DNA of 64,000 nucleotides from NCBI GenBank assembly GCA_019914995.1, contig CM034133.1:1116001-1180000 (forward strand), read 5' to 3'. Shown here in pieces: positions 23,209-32,519 of this stretch. Numbering within the stretch: the first letter of the stretch is position 1; every line of letters starts with the position of its first letter. Under the pieces are notes generated by a model that made no database searches, had not been told where the DNA came from, and saw only the letters and a list, made by a program, of their open reading frames with translations. A program made the position numbers and the translations under genes. The stretch comes from Acanthochlamys bracteata (Eukaryota; Streptophyta; Magnoliopsida; Pandanales; Velloziaceae).

Positions 23209-24925
23209 ATGGGAGTATGGAATTATGGGCGAAAGATTACAAAGAACTGTTTGCTGGGCTTTCTATTTGGAGTTACCATTTCGGATCGATATGTGACCTT
23301 ATCACCTGTGATTGGAGACTCCATGTATCCTGCGTTTCAAGGTTCATCAGCCACCTCTCCAAATTTTCTTAGAGGTAACTTCTATTTCTACCAATTCTTT
23401 TTAGTCTCAGCCTAATAAATGAACTTCTTTAGTGTATTCATGATACATTGTCTGGCTATTGTCTATGAAGTTCAATTAGATGGAGTAACTGGCGATACAA
23501 TGTGAATAATCAATATTATAACATGCGTACTTGTTTCTTATTCTTTGACTAATTTGCAAATGCTTTAGCTACTGTGAAACTTAGTTTGTCAGTATCTTGG
23601 AATGTTTATGTTAACTTGAACAGTTTGGACTTTGACGCTTAGAAATTTCTATGACTCATAAATTCAGAAGTAAAGATTTTGACAAAGTTTGTACTCCAGG
23701 TTTGTATATGCGTTGTTGTCATTTCATTCATAGGTTATAACTAAGGTAGCACCTGCAATGTACAGATAAGGTACTTCAAATGTACCTTCAGCTTATGGTT
23801 ATGATATTTTCTCTTTTCTTAGTAAGCCTGGCTATGCAATTATGTTAGCGCTATTATCATAAATTGTCAATAATAATTTTGTATGTTTAAACAAAAAACA
23901 ATCATGTATGTGGGTACATGGAAGTATTTTGAAAGGTGTGCTAATCGTTGTCACCCTCTAGCTTAAAAGTAACGTTAGTTTGGTGAATCTTTCAGTGCAT
24001 GCTCCAACCCAGATTTAGGTTTTCTGTTAACTCATAAACTTTTCTCCAATCACCCTGCTTTTACATTGGACTGAACAGTTGGATAGTCCGGTGGGTCCTC
24101 ATCCGACTAATCCAGGCTGTCCAAACTATTGCCAAATGCTCCTAAATGCTGAATAGACCCATCTAGCTTTAGGCCCAATGCTGGTGAGGCTAGTTTGGGT
24201 TTCCCAGTTCTGCCTACACCTGATTGAGGAATTTATTGTGCACCAAAAAATAATGCAAAACATCATAGTTATTGTGCCATCTCTTCTTGACAGGTGATAT
24301 TATAATATTGGAAAGGTTTTGTCTTAACAACTATAGGTTTTCACATGGAGATGTCATAGTATTCAAGTAAGTACATCGCATAGCGTTGTAGACTTTGTGT
24401 GATTGTCTTGTAGTGTTATTCAAGAGTACTATTTAACATATATATGATCTGTTGAAGTGTTTGATGATATACAGTTGTCCTGACGACTATAAGAAGAAAT
24501 ATATCAAAAGATTAATTGGTTTACCTGGGGATTGGATTCAAGTTCCGGACTCCTCTGAAATTCTAAAGATCCCAGAAGGACATTGTTGGGTTGAGGGTGA
24601 TAATCCTAATTGCAGTTGGGATTCGAGATCATTTGGAACTGTATGTTCATCAAATACTTACCGTGAATTACAAAATAATTTAATGCACACATTCATGATG
24701 AAATCTTATATAGAGCTTTTGTTTGTTATATCTCCTAAACCAGTTTGGTCTATCCCATGCATAGCTTTCATGATGTGGGGATTATGAGCATTTATGTTAA
24801 TATTACTTTTCTTACAGATACCGCTGGGCCTTATGCAAGGGAGGGCAACCCATATAATCTGGCCACCTCACCGAATAAGCCGAGTAGAGAAGAAGGTGCC
24901 AGTAGGTAGGATTTCCCCACATTGA
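23209..24925 (+). CDS. IMP2: Mitochondrial inner membrane protease subunit 2 (IMP2-like)
   Basis: Signal-peptidase-I-type serine protease that removes inter-membrane-space sorting signals in the mitochondrial inner membrane. Four exons: 23209-23374, 24294-24366, 24475-24640 and 24818-24925; phases close to 170 residues, the usual length. A hydrophobic N-terminal anchor (NCLLGFLFGVTIS, about 13-25) precedes the catalytic serine in GDSMYP (Ser38). The catalytic lysine lies in KRLIGLPGD (Lys91). The C-terminal box has EGHCWVEGDNPNCSWDSRSF, the conserved GDN..S signature. The ending IWPPHRISRVEKKVPVGRI is close to other plant IMP2-like proteins. Subunit 2 rather than subunit 1 is inferred from PPHR and overall fit. 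No oddities seen. Confidence 0.9.
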
Positions 24926-24982
24926 TGGACCTAATGAGGAGCTGAAGCTATGAAATTCATCAGTTTATAAACCTATTATGGC

Positions 24983-25255
24983 GCTGTTTGGTTCTCCATT
25001 TCAAAAGCTGCTTATTAGCTTTTCTTAACTTTTCTTCATTTTACGTTTTTCAATACATATTTTATAAATATATAAAAAATTTATTTAAAATTTTAGAAAG
25101 TGTAGAAAAATTTTACGAAGTGAGATCTTTTTATTACATATTTTTATTATTTTTTTTGAAGTAAAAAAAATTAGCTTATTTTCTAAAAAAAACAAAAATA
25201 TCTTTCATTTCATAAAAGTTTTATTTCATAAGCAATCCCAAACGCTCCCTATGAG
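24983..25255 (+). mobile_element. MITE-like AT-rich element, best preserved copy
   Basis: About 270 bases. Starts GGCGCTGTTTGGTTCTCC and ends CAATCCCAAACGCTCCC, so imperfect terminal inverted repeats are visible. The interior has CATTTTACGTTTTTCAATAC, AAATTTTACGAAGTGAGATC and TTATTACATATTTTTATTAT, shared with the intron copy at 9650-9870. Near the right end CATTTCATAAAAGTTTTATT can pair in part with the left arm. No open frame. Confidence 0.75.
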
Positions 25256-25289
25256 CGTAACACCACGGACAGAATAAGGAGATCATTTA

Positions 25290-25515
25290 TGTGGTTGCTC
25301 CGTTTGACATTGCTTATCAAAAAGTTATAATTTTTTAAATTTAAATTTTATATTTTTTAATTTGTATTTTATAAATATATAAAAATTTATTTAAAATTTA
25401 AAAAATATATAAAAATTTTACGTAATAAAATTTTTTTTTATTTTTTAAAAATAAAAAAATAAAATTTATTGAAAATATTTTTATTTTAAAAAAATTTTAT
25501 TTTATAAACACTCTG
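25290..25515 (+). mobile_element. MITE-like AT-rich element copy
   Basis: Starts GCTCCGTTTGACATTGCTTA, then the core with TTTTACGTAATAAAATTTTT. Ends near TTATAAACACTCTGTCG, with the CCAAACGC end lost. Lies 35 bases after the previous copy. Confidence 0.6.
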
Positions 25516-26214
25516 TCGTAAATTCCATTCTTCGTAGGTGATTGCTTGGCCATTCTTTTTGAATGTAGTTGCTCCCATCCAGAGGTACTGTGTATTTTTC
25601 CTAAGTATCTTGTAGCCATTTCGATAAAAGCATTCAAATGTTGCAGCGGGAATTATTTGTTGTTACCGAAAGTCTCCTGGATAAAAGTTTTCATGATGTC
25701 ATATGAAACTTGTAAGTTGTAACATTCAATAATTCTAGGTGTCTACATGTAAAAGATGTTTTCATGTACTTCAAATTGTGCAAGCTATTTTAACTGTAAA
25801 ACTCATGCTATTTGTAGTACAGTATAAATTTTTATAGCAACAAAAATTTGCAAAAATAATATAATAAAGAGCTTTAAGTTATGCCAAACATCGCTATGCA
25901 GACAGATAGCATGAAGTCGTTCTAACATAAGGTGTTTCAAATTCATGAATTTCTTAGAGGTTAGGAATTTTTAAATGCTTAAAATAAAATTTTAAAATTT
26001 CAAAAAATTAATTTAATTTTTTATTAAAACTAATAAAATTACTATTACATACTATATATAATTTATTTTTTAATTTTAAAATATTAAAAAATATTGTACA
26101 AAACTTTTAAAATATAAAAATTTATAATAAAAACCAGTATCATAATGCAGACAGTGGCACGAACCCAATTTTTGACTCGGCTTTACTTTGAGATCGCCCC
26201 TTAAAACAAAAATG

Positions 26215-26232
26215 CCACGTCACCAATCCGCA
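26215..26232 (+). promoter_or_regulatory. Plant histone promoter element (hexamer plus octamer type)
   Basis: CCACGTCACCAATCCGCA fits the known composite plant histone element CCACGTCANCGATCCGCG at 16 of 18 positions. Such elements confer S-phase and meristem expression. It lies about 150 bases before the TATA box of the H2B gene. Confidence 0.75.
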
Positions 26233-26314
26233 ATCTTGTTCCACTAAATTTCCGGGAACTAATCTCAGCCATTCCTTATGATAATGTCCAACTGCTACTA
26301 TTTTTCCACACCAT

Positions 26315-26323
26315 CGATCCGCG
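26315..26323 (+). promoter_or_regulatory. Histone octamer motif CGATCCGCG
   Basis: CGATCCGCG is the complement of the plant histone octamer CGCGGATC. It lies about 40 bases upstream of the TATA box at 26364 and supports replication-coupled expression of the H2B gene. Confidence 0.75.
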
Positions 26324-26363
26324 TCCCCCTGATAGCAACCAATGATGGAGCACCTTCTCCCTC

Positions 26364-26370
26364 TATAAAT
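26364..26370 (+). promoter_or_regulatory. TATA box of the H2B gene
   Basis: TATAAAT within CTCTATAAATTG, about 123 bases upstream of the H2B start codon at 26493. Confidence 0.7.
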
Positions 26371-26492
26371 TGCAGAACGAAGATCAACTCCGAAGACGAC
26401 TTTATTTCAAGCAGAAGTTCAGCAAAGAAATTACTTCGTTCCCTTTTCTCGAGACCCCCTTTCGATCTCGATTTCGATTCCTTCGATCATCA

Positions 26493-26966
26493 ATGGCGCC
26501 TAAGGGTGAGAAGAAGCCAGCGGAGAAGAAGCCGGTTTCGGAGAAGCCCGCGGAGGAGAAGGATTCCACGGCGGCGAAGCCTGAGGCAGAGAAGGCGCCC
26601 GCTGGGAAGAAGCCCAAGGCTGAGAAGCGGATTCCGGCGTCGAAGGAGGGCGGTGCTAGCGAGAAGAAGAAGAAGAGAAAGGCCAAGAGCATCGAAACCT
26701 ACAAGATTTACATCTTCAAGGTTTTGAAGCAGGTTCACCCTGATATTGGCATCAGCAGCAAGGCTATGGGAATCATGAACAGTTTCATCAACGATATCTT
26801 CGAGAAATTGGCACAGGAGGCTTCGAGACTTGCGCGGTACAACAAGAAACCAACGATTACTTCTCGTGAGATCCAGACTTCGGTGAGGCTTGTTCTACCT
26901 GGTGAGCTTGCCAAGCACGCTGTCTCTGAGGGAACAAAGGCGGTGACCAAATTCACCAGCTCTTAA
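26493..26966 (+). CDS. H2B: Histone H2B
   Basis: Core nucleosomal histone. Intronless, 157 residues, as usual for plant replication-coupled H2B genes. Residues 1-60 are the Lys/Ala/Pro/Glu-rich plant tail ([13 protein letters not shown] onward). The histone fold starts at about [20 protein letters not shown] and continues through [40 protein letters not shown] and ends [16 protein letters not shown], with the C-terminal lysine context that is monoubiquitinated in plants. The frame is open further upstream to 26370, but MAPKG at 26493 is the conserved start. Two histone promoter elements and a TATA box precede it. Codon use is more GC-rich than in the neighbouring genes, common for histones. 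Confidence 0.98.
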   Translation: MAPKGEKKPAEKKPVSEKPAEEKDSTAAKPEAEKAPAGKKPKAEKRIPASKEGGASEKKKKRKAKSIETYKIYIFKVLKQVHPDIGISSKAMGIMNSFINDIFEKLAQEASRLARYNKKPTITSREIQTSVRLVLPGELAKHAVSEGTKAVTKFTSS

Positions 26967-27390
26967 GTTTTTCTTCTCTTATTACTGTGTGTATTCTACC
27001 TGATGCTTAGTTTTTCTGTTAGCTTTTGGAGATTTTTCTAGCGGGCCTTGTATCCCTGCGCCCTAGTTCTACTAATTTCTTTATTTTTTAGTTTTCGAAA
27101 GATGATCTGAAGATGCGATGATGTTCTTGTATTATAATTCCGTCAACTTAATTATAATACAGAGTAAGTCACATGTTTTGCAAATTGGAAAATCTCAGCT
27201 ATCTTTTTCTGACAAAAATTATAAGAATAACAGCTAGCAACTTACATATTAATTTCTTACAAAAGCTATCAAATCAACCGGGCGAGTTAAATTATAAAAT
27301 AAAATTTGTATTTTAAATAATTTAAAATTTCTAAATATTCTTTTATATAACATAAATTTGTGCAACATAAGCCTTTGATCTTGATCACGT
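26967..27390. other. H2B 3' UTR and spacer to the next gene
   Basis: AT-rich, no gene seen. Plant histone genes lack the animal stem-loop, and none is apparent. Confidence 0.5.
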
Positions 27391-27395
27391 CCCAT

Positions 27396-27403
27396 TATAA
27401 ATA
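27396..27403 (+). promoter_or_regulatory. TATA box of the first tandem unknown gene
   Basis: TATAAATA inside CCCATTATAAATATG, 110 bases before the ATG at 27506. A normal-looking core promoter, although the frame beyond that ATG is broken. Confidence 0.55.
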
Positions 27404-27505
27404 TGAAGCACAGCGCTTCAGAAGTTCAACCTTCGAATCTCCTCGCAACAACTTCTTTCAATTTTTTGCACCAGCGAGACAGAAAAGAAGAAGAAAACAG
27501 CGAAG

Positions 27506-28517
27506 ATGAAAGTGAACTACTACCCTGAGTATCCAAAGCCCGTCCGGCGAAGTGCGGTGGAACGGCAACTACGATTGTTCCTGCAGTTCAATCGAGAGGG
27601 ACGCGTGCGTTGCTGACTTCAATGTTTCCAACCTTCTGTTCATCCTCGAAGGCGAATGGCATTGCCGAGTCACCGGGAAACTCATATTCATCGGCACAAA
27701 TCACGAGACTCGCGTCATCTCCTTCGATCATTACGTCGGATGGCCGTTCGGAACGGTTAACGAGAACACGCCGCACCCTCTTGGCTTGCTGGATAGTTTC
27801 TCGCACTCCATCGTCCACACCCAACTGTTGCCGCAGTCGAGTTCTGTTTCTGCAAAACAAAGACAACCATCTGATGAAGAGTCCGACGTCAGCAACTACC
27901 CGTTTCAAGGTTCCAGCGAGACCGGTGTCCGCAAACAGGGATCAGAGCAACGTGCTCTTTCCCAAATTGGCTCCGATGATCTTGATGATGCCGTGAATCA
28001 GTCAACAAGGGGGCAAACAACGCCGACAAACTCATCGCCCGAAGATTGTGACTTAGCAATCGGCGTCCCGCAGCTACCGTCTCCTGATCAACGTGAACGC
28101 TGCCTGGCTATAGTCCGCGTGATGCAATCTGCAGGGATTCTCAACGATGAGTCTTCAGTACTGCAGCAGATAAGCAGTACTCTTCAGGAGAGGGATGATT
28201 CAACGATGGCGAGCCAGAGTAGTTGCCCTGCACCAACCGTGGCTCGGATATCTGCTTCGAATCCTCAACGATATCTTGTGAAGAGAGCCCTCGAGGAATG
28301 CTATGCAAACCATCTAGCGGCGGAGAAACCCAGTCCAGACCCGTTATCATTCATCCGTCCGGCAAAGATTCTGCGTGCCAATACTGAAAATCGATTTTCC
28401 GACACATTACTGGCGGCGGAGGACGAATACCAGCAGCATTCAGAAGAAACTAAAGATAGTAAAGAATTTGCCTTTGGTGCATTCAGAAATGATAGCTCCG
28501 ATGAAGCGGCAGAGTGA
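27506..28517 (+). pseudogene. Unrecognised protein, first of a tandem pair, N-terminal frame break
   Basis: The only plausible ATG (27506) reads MKVNYYPEYPKP and then leaves the long frame at about 27540. The long frame, open from 27516 to the TGA at 28515-28517, reads SPSGEVRWNGNYDCS onward and has no usable early Met. A one-base difference near 27541 separates the two, with no intron borders to explain it. So this is a slightly broken gene, a sequencing error, or a gene with an unusual start. About 334 residues remain. The first 100 align with the downstream gene: WNGNY against WNGSY, and GWPFGTVNENTPHPLGLLDS against PWPFGNVNEDTPQPTGAVME. A Ser/Gln/Asp-rich, probably disordered region follows, with a short helix-prone part (LAIVRVMQSAGILNDE). 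A TATA box lies upstream. No signal peptide, membrane segment or known domain is seen. Confidence 0.6.
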
Positions 28518-28758
28518 AGGCGACATTGATTTTGGGATCACTGAGATAATCCGTTGTAATAATTGAAATGATTGAACAAGGAATCAAAACCGTTCATTTG
28601 TTACAGTTAATTTATTGGGCCCTATCGTTCTTGTACGGCTCAATTCAGTAAGCATGACAGCTTGAAACCGTTGACTGAAGACAGTTTTCTCTTTCAACAA
28701 ACTCACAACTGAACAGAAGAGAATAAGAAAAACTGCCTGAAAATTGCACCGGCGATCA

Positions 28759-29955
28759 ATGGATCGAAGAAGAATGTGGGTGCAGTACATGGTGAAAGTC
28801 GGCGAGGTTGAGTGGAACGGTTCGTATGAAGCCGACGACCCAACAAACATTGTCGGGGACGGATACTGTCTCGTTTATTTACCAGTTTCAGTTTTCGAAG
28901 ACGATCACGAGCTTGTCTGGTTTTGCCAAACCGAGGAAGCTGCACTATTCGAAATCGATGACAGCGCTACAAACACCACTCACAGCTACCTCCTCGGCGG
29001 TAGATGTCCGTGGCCGTTTGGAAATGTTAACGAAGACACTCCACAGCCGACTGGTGCAGTGATGGAAGCTTTCTTACACGCTATCGTTCTTGGAGTACTG
29101 CTAACTCTTGCTGCCGGAGGAGATCACGTTGTTCAACAACCATCGCTGCTTCTGCAGCATCCGCAGCAAGATAAAATCTTCGTCGATCCGGTTCATGAAG
29201 AGAATCAAGATCAGGAGCAGCCGGGGCATGCAATACCACCATCCACATCATCTGCTGAACTTCAAGAAAATCAACAGAAACCGAGACAAGATGGCTTCGG
29301 TAATCCTGCTACACCATCGATACTATCTCCGGCTCAAGAGAATCAACAGCAACCATTGTCAACAACATCTCCCGATCTTGATACTTTATTGAGTGATGAA
29401 ATCAAATCCCTGCTTGGGGATTCGGTGCCGGGCAACAATGCTCCAGACTTTCTACAGGAGTACTTCTTTCCCGAAAACCCTCCAGCGCCAGGAGCTAAGC
29501 TGCATGTTCCTGTAGCGCAGAAGCCAAATTCGTCACCAGGATCGCAACAACCTCAAGCAGAACATGTTTCAGCAACAAACGGTTCACACATTTCCATCGT
29601 CCTTCAGCCGAATCAACGCCGGCGTTCAGTTGCAGCGCCTGCAGGAGGCTCCCAGGTCGATAGAGGGAAGAGAGTGCATGTGGAAAGTTCATCGACGAAA
29701 ATCGAGGAGAGAGAGCTTATATATCGATCGACGAAGCAGCAGCTTGCCGAACTTGAAAATATATTGCTGGTAGCTGGGGTGCCTTTAACCCGTGCAACTG
29801 AAGTTCTCGGCGGTTCTGCCAGCGAACAAGACATTACAGTGGAAGATGATCAAGAGGGCAGCCGCGACGCGGTTGAAAGAGTTGATCAGAACGGAGTTGA
29901 AGACGACGATGCTTGCAGTAACAATAATGCAGCGCATGGGAAAGGAAAATCCTGA
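28759..29955 (+). CDS. Unrecognised protein, second of the tandem pair
   Basis: Single exon, 398 residues, start ATG at 28759 (further in-frame Met at residues 6 and 11). I do not recognise the family. Residues 1-115 form a folded-looking module shared with the upstream gene: VGEVEWNGSYEADDP, then DGYCLVYLPVSVFEDDHELV, FCQTEEAALFEIDD and PWPFGNVNEDTPQP, followed by a hydrophobic helix (VMEAFLHAIVLGVLLTL). Residues 120-300 are Gln/Pro/Ser-rich and probably disordered. A C-terminal helix-prone segment has TKQQLAELENILLVAGVPLT, and the tail is acidic and Asn-rich, ending HGKGKS. Its start lies 241 bases after the upstream stop, in the same orientation. Composition is ordinary for this genome and more GC-rich than the flanks. 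No nucleic-acid-binding or catalytic motif is seen, so no function is proposed. Confidence 0.75.
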   Translation: MDRRRMWVQYMVKVGEVEWNGSYEADDPTNIVGDGYCLVYLPVSVFEDDHELVWFCQTEEAALFEIDDSATNTTHSYLLGGRCPWPFGNVNEDTPQPTGAVMEAFLHAIVLGVLLTLAAGGDHVVQQPSLLLQHPQQDKIFVDPVHEENQDQEQPGHAIPPSTSSAELQENQQKPRQDGFGNPATPSILSPAQENQQQPLSTTSPDLDTLLSDEIKSLLGDSVPGNNAPDFLQEYFFPENPPAPGAKLHVPVAQKPNSSPGSQQPQAEHVSATNGSHISIVLQPNQRRRSVAAPAGGSQVDRGKRVHVESSSTKIEERELIYRSTKQQLAELENILLVAGVPLTRATEVLGGSASEQDITVEDDQEGSRDAVERVDQNGVEDDDACSNNNAAHGKGKS

Positions 29956-32519
29956 ATGTATATATATACACAGTTTTTTTGCTCGTCTTCTGAATTCCTT
30001 TTTTGAATTTCTTCCAGGTTTTGTACTTGGTAAAAATCATGCATTGATTCATGCGTACAAAATTTCATGTACTGTTGTCCATATCTTAAGTAGAATTAGA
30101 GGACGTTGTCGGGGTACGTAAAATATGGTTTACTTTAAAATTTTTAAAAGCAATTTCAAATTCTTTTATCAAAAAAATCAAAGTTATATTTTATAATTAT
30201 AGAATATAATATATTTCTTAAATAAAAATAGCATTATAAATACGGTTAAACACCCGCCTCTCTGGTGTGACCAGAACCAAGCATTTTTTTGAAATAATTT
30301 TTTTAAAAAATTATTTGTATTTATTAAAAATGAATTATATATCTTTATTAAAAAATATAAATAAATAAAAATTACTATATAAAATTTTTATATTTTATAA
30401 ATTTTATAAAAATATTTTTAAAATATAAATTAAAAATTAAAAAATATATTTTGAGACCGCTTCGCCAAACGCCCAATTTTTCACCTTGAGCGAAATTGAC
30501 TCGCCTTAAAATGTTTAGAAATGTTTATTTAGTTAATATTTTCAAAAAATAAATTTAGTTTTTAATAAAAATTATACAGATAAAATATAAATTCATCAGT
30601 ATATTTTTAAAATATTATAATAATTTATTTTAAAATGTGCGAATTTTTTTAAATTAAACCGGTGGTTATGCATCATGATCATACTCACCGTGATTCAAGA
30701 CATGAACATGTGAAACACAGCAGATAACAATCTACTAATCTGAAAAAAAAGTGCACTAATTAACTTAACTAACACTACACAATCACCAGTCAAATGAGGA
30801 ATTATCACAGCACTACCTACTTGCATCATTTATCCACTCAGCATACTCCTTTTTCCCGTACATACTTTAACACAAATGCTTTTGTCACAGCTATTACTGC
30901 TTACTCTAATAGAACTGATTCAATTGAAGGAGTTAATAAGATTTTAGAATATCTACTCAATCAGAATCTTATTTTACTAATCATTAATATTAAGGAGATA
31001 ATACAGTTACAGATGGCTATTAAGGGATTTTCCCGCTGTGATATTTACATAGACTATACATTAAAGTGTAGCAGAACCGACGGCGTGTGCCTTCCAAGCT
31101 CCTGGAAGAAAATCAACAAAAGGCAAAAATAAGAATGTTTCATAGAAAGGCATTATGATGAAAGTATACTCAGAATGAAAAATCACCTCGCCGGTGGCTG
31201 TGCCTCGGTTATGGTTGAAGGTGTGCATAAAATAAATGGAACTGAAGAAGAGCCTTCAATTTGTTGGGTTAAGTAAAGGTTTCCATTAACCAGTTAACTT
31301 TACATTCCCTCCACTATTTCTGAAATTTCCAGACACTCTTGTTCTTTGATGACCTACAACACGCATTCCAAATAATAAATATAAGCCGCAAAATCGATAA
31401 GGAATGGTAGTAATATAAATACACAAGATATAAAACTATTTAGTCATATTGCAATTCAGGACAGAAAACGAAGAGCGGATCTATCACAAAGATAACACCC
31501 TAACATTCTAGCCGAAAATAACTGTAGCTGACAATTAGAAATGCAGACTCATAGAGCTGGATAGCAATATAAATGTGACCCAGAGCACTTCCACAGATAA
31601 AAAGAAGCATGCATTCTTCGATCATAAGAGAATGTTATCGTTGTGAGAGCCAAAAACACTGATGAAAGCTTAGGCATACTTAGCAGTTAAACATGGCTAT
31701 TATAGTTTTTATGTTTAGTCATCTAAGCTAGTAGACCATATTGTCAGGCAAGGTCGTTAGCTACATAGGATTAGAGATAGCTTCTAGAGAGATATAAGAG
31801 CTTACGATATACATAAAAAATAAGTAATACTAAAACGAAATAATTCATTACTACTATGAAACAAGTGAAGAAGTGCAAATTCAAGAATGAAAAGCAAGAA
31901 TTAGCTGTTCTAATTCTCAGGCTCTTAAGAACACACTAGTTGAAACTTAACTATATCAAAATTCATGGATCCTATGTCAGATGGTGGCTGATGTTCTTGT
32001 TGATCTCGAATCTCAAATGGTACACAAGTACTTTGTGTAAGTCACACTTCTTAAGTGTGCAGTTTTCTTATGCAAATTGGCACTTTGTTAAATATCATGA
32101 CAATTTCCAACTTGCAACATTATGTTACAAATTCAGTAATAATATTGACATGAAATGCGCAGGTAGAGAATAAAAAATTATTAAGCACTTGCATAGTGCT
32201 GAAGTTCCTAAATATATAGCATTGTCCAAAAAGAAACTGTAATTTTTGTAGAGTTTAAATTGGTATATAACACTGGTAGCGACCAAAATATCCAATGCGA
32301 TATGGAAGATGAAGGCATGTCTACTAAAAGACTTAGTTTTCATAAGCAGGCACCAAATAGATGAATTCAAAACAGTGAACACTACCACATATAGAACTCA
32401 AATTCCTACAGCCTTTTTGATATTCATCATACAAGATTTTAGACCTATACTTTCTTACTAAAATTTAAAAAAATACTTTAGCTGTTCAACAATGTCAGGG
32501 TGCAAGCAGCGGATGCAGA
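29956..32519. other. Intergenic, one MITE-like copy, otherwise nothing firm
   Basis: Contains the 3' flank of the tandem gene and an AT-rich element copy at 30285-30480. The open frame at 30794-31132 has no recognisable domain. 31180-31230 on the minus strand reads HTFNHNRGTATGEV in a short open stretch but cannot be tied to a gene. Confidence 0.4.
30285..30480 (-). mobile_element. MITE-like AT-rich element copy, reverse orientation
   Basis: Interior matches the complement of the family core; right end reads GCTTCGCCAAACGCCC, the complement of GGGCGTTTGG. The left end is not sharp. Confidence 0.55.

Larger units (their letters stand above)
24926..26210. other. Intergenic region rich in MITE-like copies
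   Basis: Holds two family copies (24983-25255 and 25290-25515) and an AT-rich stretch at 25960-26130 that may be a third, heavily diverged. No coding sequence seen. Confidence 0.5.

Noticed and set aside
26370-26492. Upstream in-frame extension of H2B
   Set aside because: The extension overlaps the TATA region and 5' UTR and has no histone similarity. The conserved plant H2B start is MAPKG at 26493.
26402-26956. Long open frames antisense to or out of frame with H2B
   Set aside because: They arise from the GC-rich, Lys/Ala-biased codons of H2B read in other frames. They have no independent promoter or domain.
30794-31132. 112-codon open frame
   Set aside because: No domain or coding-like wording and no gene structure around it.
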